A DNA stretch of 64,000 bases, taken from assembly GCF_023091745.1 (NCBI RefSeq), contig NC_068935.1:58056724-58120723 (forward strand). The letters are read 5' to 3'. Position 1 is the first letter of the stretch. Each line of letters begins with the position of its first letter. Of the stretch, positions 36,231 to 49,098 are shown piece after piece. The stretch is from Budorcas taxicolor. Its lineage: Eukaryota; Chordata; Mammalia; Artiodactyla; Bovidae. Made by a program: the position numbers and the translations under genes. The notes beneath the pieces are model-generated. The model was not told where the DNA came from. It ran no database searches and saw only the letters and a program-made list of their open reading frames with translations.

Positions 36231-37479
36231 GGAGATGCTGAACTGAGCATGCTCAGGGTGCAGCCTGGCCCACACTCTGCAGCTCAGCAGGGCCAGCCCA
36301 GGCTCCCAGACTTGGGTCTCAGAGCCCTGGAATCAGATGTGTTTCTAAATTCAGAACTTTAGGGACTTAAGCAAGATAATATGCTGCATATGCCAAATAT
36401 CACACAATCCTATGGTGGAATCTGGGGCAGCATTTTATTATTTTTGCAGAGAAATAAGAATATTTAACTGAGCCCGGGTCAAGTTTTGCTCCCAAATAAA
36501 TTTTGGCACCAAATTTACAAAAACAGAATAAGCTTTCAGAGCTTTTGGCCTTGAAACTACAGATAAGGGATGTGGACCTACAATTTCTAAGGGAAGGACT
36601 TTGAAGTCGAGACACATAGCCCTGGTGTGTTGAATTTCAATGGCCCTAAATCTCCTCACTGCATTCCCCACCCTACTCCCAAGGCTGGGTGATTTCTCTG
36701 TTTTTAACCGAAGTGAAGCAAAATGAAATTTGTTTCCATAATTGCATGCCCCTTCTCACTGAAAACTATTGAAGATGCCTTAGGGCTTTGTGAAAATCAG
36801 GGTTAGGACTTCAGTTTTAGCATCAAGCCACTGGAGGATGGCACTAACATTTACTCAAAGACAAAACAGTTCTGTTCAGGAGATAGGAGTTGTGCTCTGG
36901 AAGACTCAGAGTGGCAAGACGCAGCAGGAGCACCCTAGGTGCACATGGGCTTGCAGAGCTGGATGGGTAGCAACTCAGGGAGGAGGGATGTAGATGGTGG
37001 CCAGTTGGAATAAGAACAAAATGCCTGAAATCTGATCTTGAGGCAGGCCGAGGCAACTGAGGGGAAGGGAGCAGCTGCAGAGAAATAGACCATAGAGGCC
37101 CGTGATATGGTTTGTACAGATTTTGAGAGGGGACCGGAGCCTGCCTTGGCGAAGGCTAGACAAGCCCTTGCCTGGGTCTGTTATGCTTTCTGCCTTTAAC
37201 TCCAAGCTGCACATCTCTGGTGCTCAGGGAGCGGTGAGCCCCCAAAAGTGGTGGAGGCCGTGGGCTCATGAGGAGAACTGCCATCTGCCCTCCTAGAGGG
37301 GCTAGGCCTGGGAAGGGGCTCTGGGCACCTCGATCTGAAATGGGACCTAGAGGAAGCTCTCTTGTCACCCTCACTTGTGAGTCCCTCTTGTCCTTAGAAT
37401 GAGACAGCTCAGAGCCAGGAACATTGTGGCCTTGACCCTTGGGTCTTGGCAGGAGGTGAAGCAGGGGCTGGGCTTGGGG
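36231..37479. other. Intronic sequence, no gene seen
   Basis: No recognisable gene or repeat; short opposed open frames only. Confidence 0.4.
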
Positions 37480-37670
37480 CCTGGATGACTGGGATCCAAA
37501 TCCTGGCTCTGCCACTTCTTTGTTTGGCCTGCTCTGTCCCCTTTCTGGGCCTCAGTCTCCCCATCTGTGAAATGGAGATGCTAGTATACCTATCGAATGG
37601 GGTTGCTGGGAGTGTTCAATGTAATGAGGTCAGCATGCTTGGCATGGGCCTCGCACACTATCATGCTCTG
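37480..37670 (+). mobile_element. MIR SINE
   Basis: AAATCCTGGCTCTGCCACTT, GGGCCTCAGTCTCCCCATC, TGTGAAATGGAGATGCTAG: clear sense MIR. Confidence 0.85.
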
Positions 37671-39112
37671 CTGAAGTTAGCTCTGCTCTTGAAAGTTCTG
37701 GAAACTCAGAATACCTCTCTGGCTTCAGGGTTGGGTACTGGCTTGCAGAGGATGGGTGGGGAGTGCCCTCCCAGTGTGGATGTCAGGGAGGACATTTACC
37801 AGGTGGCTGAGGAGCAGCCAAGGGGTGGACACAGACTGGTGACCCCACAAAGGAGCAGAGAAGCTTCCTGAGCACCCTGGCCCATGGGGAGGGGACAGTG
37901 CTGGCCCTTCTCCTTCCAGCAAAGATGGCAGGGATGCTGGGAGCCAGGCAGGGGTGGCACCATCCCTATGTGGGTTCTGAGTAACAAAGGGACCACAGGA
38001 TGACTTTAGGTGGGCAGTGGAGGAGTCAGGAGTGCCCGTTTCTGCCTGCACCAGCTGGGCCCCAACCCTGCTGCCTGCCAAAGCCCAGGGGCCACCTGAA
38101 GCATCTAGATGCAGAGGGCCCACTACTGATAGGTCGACAGAATGGATGGAAAGGCGAGTAAGGGCCAGCTTTGCACTGCAAATGACAATCTATCCCTTCA
38201 CCCTGCGACCGCCGACTGAAAACCAAAATCATAAAACCAGGTTAGTTAGACCGAGAGAATTCCCTACTCTTGTCAGAGTGACAGCGGCTCCATTTTCCAC
38301 TGGAGGCAGGCAGTGAGAAAGATGGCAGCGAGTGAGTCTGCTCCTAGCCTGTATGTCGTTCATGACCCTCTAAAAGCACGTGACCACTACCTTGCCAAAA
38401 TACCTGACCCCCTTGGAATCAGATGCACCAAACATTGTTGAGGAAGGGCCTATGACCTTGAGCTTGAAGTCTTTCTTTTTCATCTGCTTCTGTTAATTCT
38501 GCCATTTTGAGGCTAAGAGGCAGGGCAACACCCCCTGTGTTATGAGAAAAGTTTCTTCACATTTGTCTCTTACTAATTCTGGTGAAAAGCATCACAGATT
38601 TTGTTTCAAGGGTTAGTCCTGCTGAAATGCAAGAGGGAGGTGTCTGGTGGAAGCTTTGGCCTGCAGTGAGCAAGGAGCGGGGCAAGCAAGTCAGATTTCA
38701 AAGAGCCGCTGGGTCGGAGCCGGGCCTCAGCTTGCACGCACCTTCTCTACCAGAGATAAGAACATCTGACTAAAAAAGCATCTTTTAAGCATGATTGTAT
38801 GTACAAGCTTAGTGTTTCCTTTCTTTTTAAAAATTGGACAACAAAGAACTGTTTAGTTTGGGGAAACACTTTTTAGCTGCTTTTGAAGGAAATAAAATTA
38901 TACACAGTGTAATATAGATTTTGATAATGTAGGGACTGACATCTGCGTGTTGAACAAATTCTAACTACTCTCTATTGTCAGGAAATGAAAGTCCATTTTG
39001 GAAAACAGTCAGAATTTGGTACTAATGTTACCAAAAATTGTATTGTTTTCTCAGTTTCTTTTTTGATTTTTAAGTACCATTAATGGTCCTCCACCTCACA
39101 GCACACCTCACA
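37671..39112. other. Intronic sequence, no gene seen
   Basis: Unique-looking DNA up to the L1 tail. Confidence 0.4.
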
Positions 39113-39188
39113 GGTCCTTTTATTTTAAAATTAATTAATTTATTTTAATTAGAGGCTAATTACTTTACAATATTGTAGTGGTTTTTGC

Positions 39189-39457
39189 TCAGAGAAGGCA
39201 ATGGCAACGTACTCCAGTACTCTTGCCTGGAAAATCCCATGGATGGAGGAGCCTGGTAGGCTGCAGTCCATGGGGTCGCTAAGAGTCAGACATGACTGAG
39301 CGACTTCACTCACTTTTCACTTTCGTGCATTGGAGAAGGAAATGGCAACCCACTCCAGTGTACTTGCCTGGAGAATCCCAGGGACAGGGGAGCCTGGTGG
39401 GCTACCGTCTATGGGGTCGCACAGAGTCAGACACGACTGAAGCGACTTAGCAGCAGC
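39189..39457 (+). mobile_element. Bov-A2 dimeric SINE in the L1 3' UTR
   Basis: Two Bov-A monomers (each starting AGAAGG..AATGGCAAC) ending GACTTAGCAGCAGC. The target-site duplication AGTGGTTTTTGC is at 39177-39188 and 39458-39469, 12 of 12 identical. Confidence 0.96.
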
Positions 39458-41063
39458 AGTGGTTTTTGCCATACTTTTGACATGAATCAGCCATGGGTAT
39501 ACATGTGTTTTCCATCCTGAAGCCCCCTTCCACCCCACCCCATCCCTCAGGGTTGTCACAGGTCACTGGCTTTGAGTGCCCTGTTTCATGCATTGAAATT
39601 GGACTGGTGATCTATTTCACATATGGTAATACACATGTTTCAATGCTAGTCTCTCAAATCATCTCACCCTCGCCTTCTCCCACAGAGTCCAAAAGTCTGT
39701 TCTTTATATCTGTGTCTCTTTTTCTGTTTCACATATAGGGTCATCATTACCATCTTTCTAAATTCCATGTATATGCATTAATATACTGTATTGGGGTTTT
39801 TCTTTTTGACTTACTTCACTCTGAATAATAGGCTCCAGTTTCATCCACCTCATTAGAACTGATTCATATGTGTTCTTTTTAATAGCTGAATAATATTCCA
39901 TTATGTATAGCACAGCTTTCTTATCCATTCATCTGCTGATGGACATCTAGGTTGCTTCCATGTCCTGGCTATTATAAACAGTGCTGTGACGAACATTGGG
40001 GTACACGTGTTTCCTTCAATTCTGGTTTCCTTGGTGTGTATGCCCAGCAGTGGGATTGCTGGGTCTTGGGTCAGTTCTATTTTCAGTTTTTGAGGAATCT
40101 CCACACTGTTCTCCATAGTTGCTGTACTAGTTTGCATTCCCACCAACAGTGTAAGAGGGTTCCCTTTTCTCCACACCCTCTCCAGCATTTATTTTTTATA
40201 GACTTTTTGATGGTAGCCATTCTGACTGGCATGAGATGGTACCTCATTGCGGTTTTGATTTGCATTTCTCTGATAATGAGTGATGTTGAGCATCTTTTCA
40301 TGTGTTTGTTACCCATCTGTATGTCTTCTTTGGAGAACTGTCTATTTAGTTCTTTGGCCCATTTTTTGATTGGGTCATTTATTTTTCTGGAATTGAGCTG
40401 CATGAGCTGCTTGTATATTTTTGAGATTAATTATTTATCATTTGCTTCATTTGCTATTATTTTCTCCCATTCTGAAGGCTGTCTTTTCACCTTGCTTATA
40501 GTTCCTTTTGTTATGCAAAAGCTTTTAAGTTTAATTAGTTCCCATTTGTTTATTTTTGCTTTTATTTCCATTACTCTGGGAGGTGGATCATAGAGGATCC
40601 TGCTATGATTTATGTCAAAGAGTGTTTTGCCTATGTTTTCCTCTAGGGGTTTTATAGTTTCTGGTCTTATATTTAGATCTTTAATCCATTTTGAGTTTAT
40701 CTTTGTGTATGGTGTTAGAAAGTGTTCTAGTTTCATTCGTTTACAAGTGGTTGACCAGTTTTCCCAGCACCACTTGTTAAAGAGATTGTCTTTTCTGCAT
40801 TGTATATGCTTGCCTCCTTTGTCAAAGATAAGGTGTCCATAGGTGCGTGGATTTATCTCTGGGCTTTCTATTTTGTTACATTGATCTATATTTCTGTCTT
40901 TATGCCAGTACCATATTGCCTTGATGACTGAAGCTTTGTAGTAAGCCTAAAGTCAGGCAGGTTGGTTCCTCCAGTTCCATTCTTCTTTCTCAAGATTGCT
41001 TTGGCTATTCGAGGTTTTTTTGTATTTCCATACACGTTGTGGAATTATTTGTTCTAGTTCTGT

Positions 41064-41190
41064 GGAGAAGGAAATGGCAACCCAATCCAGTATTCTTGCC
41101 TAGAGAATCCCAGGGATGGGGGAGCCTGGTGGGCTGCCGTCTATGGGGTCGCACAGAGTCGGACACGACTGAAGTGACTTAGCAGCAGCA
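41064..41190 (+). mobile_element. Bov-A monomer SINE in the L1
   Basis: Single monomer GGAGAAGGAAATGGCAACCC..GACTTAGCAGCAGCA. It breaks L1 text between GTTCTAGTTCTGT and GTAGCAGCTTGATAGGG. A short stretch of L1 seems lost at the site; no clean duplication seen. Confidence 0.9.
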
Positions 41191-41521
41191 GTAGCAGCTT
41201 GATAGGGATTGCATTGAATCTATAGATTGCTTTGGGTTGTATACTCATTTTCAGTATATTGATTCTTCTGATCCATGAACATGGTATATTTCTCCATCTA
41301 TTTGTGTCATCTTTGATTTCTTTCATCAGTGTTTTATAGTTTTCTATATATATAGGTCTTTTGTTTCTTTAGGTAGATTTATTCCCAAGTATTTTATTCT
41401 TTTCATTGCAATGGTGAATGGAATTGTTTCCTTAATTTCTCTTTCTGTTTTCTCAGTGTTAGTGTATAGGAATGCAAGGGATTTCTGTGTGTTAATTTTA
41501 TATTCTACAACTTTATTATAT

Positions 41522-42004
41522 TCATTGGATTAGCTCTAGTAATTTTCTGGTGGTGTCTTTAGGGTTTTCTGTGTAGAGGATCATGTCATCTGCAAACAGT
41601 GAGAGTTTTACTTTCTGTTTTCCAATCTGGATTCCTTTTATTTCTTTTTCTTCTCTGATTGCTATGGCTAAAACTTCCAAAACTATGTTGAATAGTAGTG
41701 GTGAGAGTGGGCACGCTTGTCTTGTTCCTGACTTTAGGGGAAATGCTTTCAATTTTTCTCCATTGAGGATAATGTGTGCTGTGGGTTTGTCATATATAGC
41801 TTTTATTATGTTGAGGTATGGTCCTTCTATACCTGCTTTCTGGAGGGTTTTTATCATAAATGGATGTTGCATTTTGTCAAACACTTTCTCTGCATCTATT
41901 GAGATAATCATATGGCTTTTATCTTTCAATTTGTTAATGTGATGTATCACACTGATTGACTTGTGAATATTGAAGAATCCTTGCATCCCTGGGATAAAGT
42001 CCAC
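41522..42004 (-). pseudogene. L1 ORF2 fragment, reverse transcriptase palm
   Basis: A 160-codon open piece of the L1 ORF2 protein. It contains ISIDAEKVFDKMQHPF, GTRQACPLSPLLFNIVLEVL and the catalytic FADDMILY. This is the core of a LINE-1 reverse transcriptase, which copies L1 RNA at the nicked target. It is separated from the upstream RT piece (42088-42813) by frame disruptions at about 42005-42087, so no full protein can be made. The D-to-E change in the IDAEK motif (commonly DAEKAFD in L1) is not evident; the two catalytic aspartates of FADD are intact. Confidence 0.9.
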
Positions 42005-42087
42005 TTGGTCATGATGTGTGATCTTTTAAATATGTTATTGGATTCTGTTTGCTAGAATATTGTTGAGGATTTTTGCATCTATGTTCA

Positions 42088-42813
42088 TCAGTGATACTGG
42101 CCTATAGTTTTCTTTTTTGTGGCATCTTTGTCTGGTTTTGGTATTAGGGTGATGGTGGCCTCATAGAATGAATTTGGCAGTTTACCTGCCTCTGCAATTT
42201 TCTGGAAGAGTTTGAGTAGGATAGGTATTAGCGCTTCTCTAAATTTTTGGTAGAATTCACCTGTGAAGCTGTCTGGTCCTGGGCTTTTGTTTGCTGGAAG
42301 ATTTCTGATTACAGTTTCGATTTCCATGCTTGTGATGGGTCTGTTAAGATTTTTTATTTCTTTCTGGTTCAGTTTTGGAAAGTTGTACTTTTCTAAGAAT
42401 TTGTCCATTTCTTCCAAGTTGTCCATTTTATTGTCATATAGTTGCTGATAGTAGTCTTTTATGATCCTTTGTATTTCTGTGTTGTCTGTTGTGATTTCTC
42501 CATTTTTATTTCTAATTTTGTTGATTTGATTCTTCTCCCTTTTTTTCTTGATGAGTCTGGCTACTGGTTTGTCTATTTTATTTATCTTCCCAGAGTACCA
42601 GCTTTTAGTTTTGTTGATTTTTGCTATAGTCTCCTTTGTTTCTTTTTCATTTATTTCTGCCCTAATTTTTAAGAGTTCTTTCCTTCTACTAACCCTGGGG
42701 TTCTTCATTTCTTCTTTTTCTAGTTGCCTTATGTATAAAGTTAGGTTATTTATTTGATTTTTCTCTTGTTTCTTGAGGTAAGCTTGTATTGCTATGAACC
42801 TTCTCCTTAGCAC
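42088..42813 (-). pseudogene. L1 ORF2 fragment, linker and RT fingers
   Basis: A 241-codon open piece of ORF2: a Lys/Glu-rich linker, then NKSPGPDSFTGEFYQKF and ATITLIPKPDKDATKK, the start of the L1 reverse transcriptase domain. It lies just upstream (in element sense) of the palm fragment. It is the longest surviving part of the element's protein. Endonuclease remains are further upstream (43171-43380 minus, with IVGDFNTPLTPMHRS), in a different frame. Confidence 0.92.
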
Positions 42814-43170
42814 TGCTTTTAATGAATCCCATAGGTTTAGGTTGTTGTGTTTTCATTTTCATTTGTTTCTATGCATATTTTGATTTCTTTTTTTATTTCT
42901 TCTGTGATTTGTTGGTTATTCAGAAGCATGTTGTTTAGCCTCCATATGTTTGTATTTTTAATAGTTTTTCCCCTGTTATTGACATCTAATCTTACCACAT
43001 TGTGATCAGAAAAGATGCTTGGAATGATTTCAATTTTGGGGGGTTTACCAAGGCTAGATTATATGGCTCAGGATGTGATCTATCCTGGAGAAGGTTCCAT
43101 GTGCACTTGAGAAAAAGGTGAAATTCATTGTTTTGGAGCAAAATGCCCTATAGATATCGATTAGGTATAA

Positions 43171-43380
43171 CTAACTGGTCCATTGTATCATTTGTATCAT
43201 TTGAAGTTTGTGTTTCCTTGCTAATTTTCTGTTAGTTGATCTATGCATAGGTGTGAGTGGGGTATTAAAGTCTCCCACTATTATTGTGTTACTGGTAATT
43301 TCCCCTTTCATACTTGTTAGCATTTGTCTTACATATTGTGGTGCTCCTATGTGGTGCATACATATTATAACTGTTAACAT
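43171..43380 (-). pseudogene. L1 ORF2 fragment, endonuclease end
   Basis: A 69-codon piece with NTIIVGDFNTPLTPMHRST, the conserved GDFN motif of the L1 apurinic-type endonuclease, which nicks target DNA. The element is truncated not far upstream, and the N-terminal catalytic residues are missing. Confidence 0.85.
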
Positions 43381-43575
43381 CTTCTTCTTGGATTGATCCT
43401 TTGATCATTATGTAGTGTCTTTCTTTGTCTTTTTTCATGGCCTTTATTTCAGTCTATTTTAGGTGATATGAGTATTGCTACTCCTGCTTTCTTTTGGTCT
43501 CCATTTCCATGAAATATCTTTTAAGTCTGTATGTGTCCCTTGGTTTGAGGTGGGTCTCTTGTAGACAGCATATAT

Positions 43576-43851
43576 GCTGCTGCTGCTGCTAAGTCGCTTC
43601 AGTCATGTCTGACTCTGTGCGACCCCATAGACGGCAGCCCACCAGGCTCCCCCGTCCCTGGGATTCTCCAGGCAAGAACACTGGAGTGGGTTGCCATTTC
43701 CTTCTCCAATGCATGAAAGTGAAAAGTGAAAGTGAAGTCACTCAGTCGTGTCCGACTCTTAGCGACCCCATGGACTGCAGCCTACCAGACTCCTCCGTCC
43801 ATGGGATTTTCCAGGCAAGAGTACTGGAGTGGGGTGCCACTGCCTTCTCCG
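43576..43851 (-). mobile_element. Bov-A2 SINE at the L1 5' side
   Basis: Antisense dimer from GCTGCTGCTGCTAAGTCGC to CACTGCCTTCTCCG. The 13-bp duplication AGACAGCATATAT is at 43563-43575 and 43852-43864, perfect. Confidence 0.96.
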
Positions 43852-43967
43852 AGACAGCATATATAGGGGTCTTGTTTTTGTATCCATTCAGCCAGTCTTT
43901 GTCTTTGGTTGGGGCATTCAACCCATTTACATTTAAGGTAATTATTGATTAGTATGATCCCATTGCC

Positions 43968-46900
43968 AAAAGCAGAAGTTTAAAATGTGCTGCCTATCAA
44001 ATGCTAACCTTTTAAACATCAAGCTTCTTTTCTGTGGGAACCTCGAGAATGAGTGAGATGTCACTTTGCAATGAGGCATCATTACATTTTGCCCCTGGAG
44101 TAATCATTACTCAGTGAGGTCAACACCAGAATTTACAGGAATGCAAAAAGCAACCCCCCACCCTGCCGCCCCAGTTCTGATGCCTCTTTTATGGTGATCA
44201 CTAGCCTTAATTTTTAATTGCTAAACAATTGACTCATGAAAGCTAGAAAGGCAACAATTTTCATAAACCTCCTGTGATGTTGCTGTTTGGCTTTTTGTTT
44301 GTTTGTTTTCTTTTAACATACCTGAAAAGCAGTGAACTCGACTGAAGTCAGAATGCCCCAAATGAGGTGTTTTAAAAGTGAAGTATATAAATTTCAATAC
44401 TAAATTTCATTGAAATACCTGTGTATTTGTCACTGTAGAGCAAGGAAAGGAATCTGATTTCAATTTTCAAAGAGTCATAAAGAGGACAGAAAGAAATCAT
44501 TGGGTTGTCTTCCTTTAAACTGTAACTCCTTATGAATATCTATTAATACAAACCCAAAATATAGACCACCACACAGAGACGCCATCCACTTCCACACCTA
44601 AAACAGATTTGAAAGTGAAGCACTCAGCTGCTGTTATGATCGCAAATGAAAAGTTTGCAAAATAGAAAAACTGTCTAGGGCAGATGGCGAATCACAGTGT
44701 ATTTGCCCCATTCAGCTGTGGCCCTAATGCCTATAGCCAGCATTGTCACTGAGGGCAGGATGGTGCCAGAGGAGCATTGTGGGTCAGAGGTGTGACCTAA
44801 TGGGTGAGCAAAGGATGTGCCTAAGGGACTCTGCTGCATCACTGTCCCTCCTTCCTGTGCCCTCCCCAGCTTCCCTCTCTCAAATCCATTAATGGCCCCA
44901 TAGCCATTAATAGCTGTTTCCATCGCCTCAGCTTTATGGAAACCTCTCCTGAGTCTGTTTGTACTTTGAGCCTCTTCTGTCCTTTGGGAGTTGTCAAATC
45001 CCACAACCTGGGCCCACGGGGCAAAGTGACATTGTGTGTATGCTCCAGCCTGGCAGCTTAGAGTGTGAAGGGGGCACCAGATGGAGGAACACTGCCTGCA
45101 GAGAACCCAGCCTGCCCCTGCCCCACCCCGGCCCCAGAGAAAGAGTTTCTGCTGCTTCCAAAAAGTCAGAAAAGTTTAGGTTTTGATTTGATCTTGTGAA
45201 TTATGCCCACAATGACAAGCACTGCTTTATTGTTGGATGCGGGCTTACCTTGTTAGCCCCTCCCTTCCAAAGCAGTGAGGTTGTTGAAAGCTAAAAGCAA
45301 TGTAAAGGTCCAAAGAGATCACATCTCCACCCCAGGCCCATGTGCATGGCAGTCCTGAGCACCCATGCAGTGCCCTGAGCAGTCTTACTTGGCTCCTGAC
45401 TCCCAATGGAATAACAGCTTCTAAGACAGAGGGTGGCATTTCTCCATTTCTTCCATCCTTTGGTCCTTCTCCCAGTGTTAACTGAGTTTCGTGTTAGATT
45501 AGAAATTGAACCATGGCTCACACACAGCTGATAGACCTTGACTCAGTGATGGAATGCTAGATGCACAGGAAAAAGGGAAGTGGGCAGTTCAAGAGATGCT
45601 CACAAAGGCCTGAAAGATGCATAACCCTACATCAGAAATTACTCCAACTCTTGCTTTGCTTTGGGGAGCTTTGGAGTTGAAGCTAAGCATGCAGGTTCTG
45701 TCTGACCTTTGCTTCCTGTTGCATGCTACCATATTTGGCCAGTTTTGAGCAGAGGAATTGAGCAGAGTTGTGGGGACCCAGAGTTCTCTACAGGTCCATA
45801 TCTGGGTAGCATATGAAGACTATTTGCCAAGCCAGCCAATTCAGAAGGCCAGTAGGTGAATGGAAAATACTCCTTATTTGCCATTTTGAGTAATGATCAT
45901 TTATTTCCATGTGACAAGGCTTTGAAAGGTGTGGGAGGCCCCAAACCCTCCTTGAGTGGGAATAAGTAGGGACAACTCCATGACATTTCCCTCTACCAGG
46001 CAACACTTTCAAAGCTGAGTGCTCAAAAATGCTAACAGACAAAGCTCTCAAATACCACTTTCTAGTTTCATGTTGTCAAAAAACAAAATCCTGACACCCA
46101 TTAGGGTGGCTATTATATCCTTTGTGGAAATTATCTTAGTGGACTTTCGTTTTGATTTCTTTTTGTCATTTGACAGCTATATTGTTAGCTTCTTTTATTT
46201 TCTTGCTTCACTTTTTATTTGGAAGTGTCTTTCTTAGTAGAATAATTACATCACAGAGATTCCTTCCTGTCACCCTCCAGAAAGATCTCCTGATCCGCAC
46301 TCTTGCTGTATTTAGCTGTTAGAGTTTGCGATTGGTACAGATCAGAGGAGCAGAATGAGGTGGAAAAGGGCAGCCTCTGGCAATGGCCTTGATCCTGTCG
46401 ATTCCCTCAGAACTCATAGAGATCCAGCATCTTACAGATCTGCTCTGCCTGGCTCTTTCCTCTGCCACCAATGGTCAGTATCACTCTTCCAAGCTCTGTA
46501 GTTATCCCACCAATCGTATTGGACCAGGGATTGAGAAAGAGAATGAAGCCTCCTCCTAGAGCCATCAGCATCCAAGTCAACAACACCTCTTACAGGCTTT
46601 TAATTTTTTGTGTATGGCTATTACCTCTGAAATCAAAGTTCGACTTTCTGGTATGTTCTTGGACTTTTAAAGGGATTTAAAAATTTAGGAGTTCAGTGCC
46701 AATAATTGCTTTTAGGAGGTAGCACTGGTTATTTACTATAGATGAATTCCAGTTTGGATTGTCAAATATTTTCATCACAGAAACCCACAATGTACAATAC
46801 ATATTTGAGTTTGCATCAGAATTGATTTTGATCCAGGAATTCTTGATGCTGTTTAAGATAGATTATTGCTACTAAAATGTGGATCACATGCAACTAATGC

Positions 46901-48083
46901 AAAATAAAGTATTTAAAAGCTTGAGTACCACACTTGAGATGTGAGTGAAGCAATTTTGGGATCCACATTCAGTGTGTTTGCTGGATCATGTTGTACAGAC
47001 AACTGAGGGATGCTGGAACTTTCTTTAGATGAATTGGTCTGTGGATAAAGAAAGATGACACAAGGCTGAGTCGGGTTCCATAGGCCCCAGGCTTTGTTGC
47101 TAGAGATGAGCTATCCCCCAGGGCATAATGCAGACCTCATGAAGGGCAGAGGGGCCAAGCTAGCACTTAGGATATACTGAGTTGCAAGTCACAGGAAAAG
47201 ATAAAGGGAACTGACTGAGTCCTATAAGTGCAAGTCCAGCACTTGGGCAGACTTCAGTAGTGTCCCCAGAGATGCTGTTTTCTGCCTGCTGCTTCTCTGG
47301 CCTTCTGGAGCATTGGTTTCGTCCTGAGGCCAGCTCCCCCTTGTGGACACATGGGTAGCCCTCAGCAAGTCCAGGAGCTACAAGCTCCCTCCTGCCCTCT
47401 TCCAGGGGAGCATAAGAGAGAGTTGCTTCTAGAGGCTTTGTCAGAAGAGCACAGAAGCATCTTACCCAGAAAGCCCTTGGTACAATCAGGTACAGTGGCC
47501 TGTGTTGGCACCATATCCACTATCTTGCTTCGTGTAAGTGGCTCTCAATGGCTCTCCAACCCTGGGTGGAGCCATATTCCCAAAGCACTTGCTCATTGTA
47601 GGGCAAGTGAGGCTGCCTGAAGGGAAACTGCAGAGAATAGGAGGACTAGGTGCTGGCCAAGTCACTGTATTTATACCCTCCGTCATTCCCTTGTATGTGC
47701 CTCCTGAAATGCTCCGTCTTCCCGAAAACCTATGTTCTTCCTCCCCAAAGGGATTCAGAGGGATTCAGTTTGGTCAGAGTGTAGCTTCTCGTGTTCCCAG
47801 GAACCCTGGCCATAACACTCACTTTAGCAAAGAAAGAGCAGAGGTATAGGAAAGGGGAAAAAAAATAGTTCCCATGTGAAAAGGGGGAGTTGGAAAGCAG
47901 CACATGGGAGTCACTAGCCCAGCATCCACGTCACATCACGCTGGATAGAGTTAGCAAGGCTGGACCTTGGCTCAAGGGATCCTTGTTTCTTTGGCCCTCA
48001 GTCTCCTCTTCTGTATGCTGAAAGGGTTGGATTGAAGCAGTAGTTCTTTCTTGAGTGTCCTCGAAGGTTTGTGATAGTACAAA
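43968..48083. other. Intronic sequence, no gene seen
   Basis: AT-rich to about 47000, then mixed. Open frames are short and unrecognised. No clear young repeat. Confidence 0.4.
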
Positions 48084-48214
48084 GTCCTGGGCTCTGATTT
48101 GTTAGGTCTGAGTGGGACCCAGAGGTATACATTTCTATCAGGTTGCCAGAGGCTGCTTCTGCTGCTGCTGCTGGCTCAAGTACCCCCAGTTTGAGAACCT
48201 CTGGTGTAGGTGAG
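48084..48214. mobile_element. MER5A-like DNA transposon fossil
   Basis: CTGATTTGTTAGGTCTGAG, ACATTTCTATCAGGTTGCC, then CCCAGTTTGAGAACCTCTGG: the order and end sequence of MER5A. It includes a short (CTG)n, TGCTTCTGCTGCTGCTGCTG. Confidence 0.75.
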
Positions 48215-48909
48215 TCCCACAAGCCCTTCTCATTCTGACATGAAACAAACACACTGATAGAGAGGCGTCAGCATCCCTGGCAACTGCAGCCAAAGCTTTC
48301 ACACTCCTCCTACCTGCACTCTGGGAAACCTGGTACTTTGGAACTAGGTATCTCCTTCCCAGGCACCCTGGGCCTTCTCTCTCCAGACAGCAGCCCACTT
48401 CCCCATTTTCCCATGCCCAGAGTTTGGAGATAAGCATTTGGGGGAAGGCAGTGGAAGCCCCTGCAGCTCACAGCATGCCCCACCCAGCAGGGCCTAAAGA
48501 GCCAGTCTGAGTGAAGCTCCACATTTTCCCTCTGCTGTGGTGTGTAAATCTAGTGAGGCCTTGGGATGCCTGGCCCGAGGAATACCTTAGTCTCTTGACT
48601 CCTAGCTCAGACTCTGTGCTCATGAACTCTGTATTGTGAAGCAAGCAGGTGGCTCCAAATCAGGGAATGAAATGCAAACTTCGTATATTCTTTATCCCCA
48701 ATGTTCTAATTTTCTATTATTGAATATAAATTTATAATGAAATTAAACCAAACCCACAATTTCTTTATTTAGAGAAGGCAGATTATTTATTACAGATGAA
48801 GTATACAAACTTGACTAGAAATACACCCTGCAGATGTTGACTTTGAAGACTGTGCTTATATTTGATGTCACCAATGAATTCATTCTCCTTCTATGAGCAC
48901 ACATCAAAA
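48215..48909. other. Intronic sequence, no gene seen
   Basis: No recognisable gene or repeat; AT-rich near 48660-48860. Confidence 0.4.
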
Positions 48910-48919
48910 AGGATATCTG

Positions 48920-49088
48920 GGGACTTCCCTGGTGGTCCAGTGGTTAAGAATCCACCTTGGGATACAGGAGATGCAGATTCCATCCCTGGTCAGGGAACTA
49001 GGATCCCACATGCCTTGGGGCAACTAAGCCCTCGAGTCATAACTAGAGAGCCCACACAGCAATGAAGACCCAGAGAAGCCCCATAAAT
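48920..49088 (+). mobile_element. CHR-type tRNA SINE
   Basis: GGACTTCCCTGGTGGTCCAG, GATCCCACATGCCTTGGGG, AACTAAGCCC..: a Cetartiodactyla tRNA-Glu-type SINE without the BovB body. The 10-bp duplication AGGATATCTG is at 48910-48919 and 49089-49098. Confidence 0.92.
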
Positions 49089-49098
49089 AGGATATCTG

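Larger units (their letters stand above)
39113..43967 (-). mobile_element. Ruminant L1 LINE, antisense, 5'-truncated
   Basis: The 3' end lies at left, with a T-rich tail complement (CCTTTTATTTTAAAATTAATT) and 3' UTR text (GAGGCTAATTACTTTACAAT). It runs through nearly all of ORF2 on the minus strand and stops within the endonuclease region near 43967, so about the 5' third of the element is missing. Three SINEs interrupt it (39189, 41064, 43576). Low divergence and long residual frames show it is much younger than the L1s at 3288-12050. Frameshifts and stops make it inactive. Confidence 0.95.

Noticed and set aside
39952..40593. 213-codon + frame rich in Leu, Phe and Cys
   Set aside because: It is the complement of L1 ORF2, which lies on the minus strand here.
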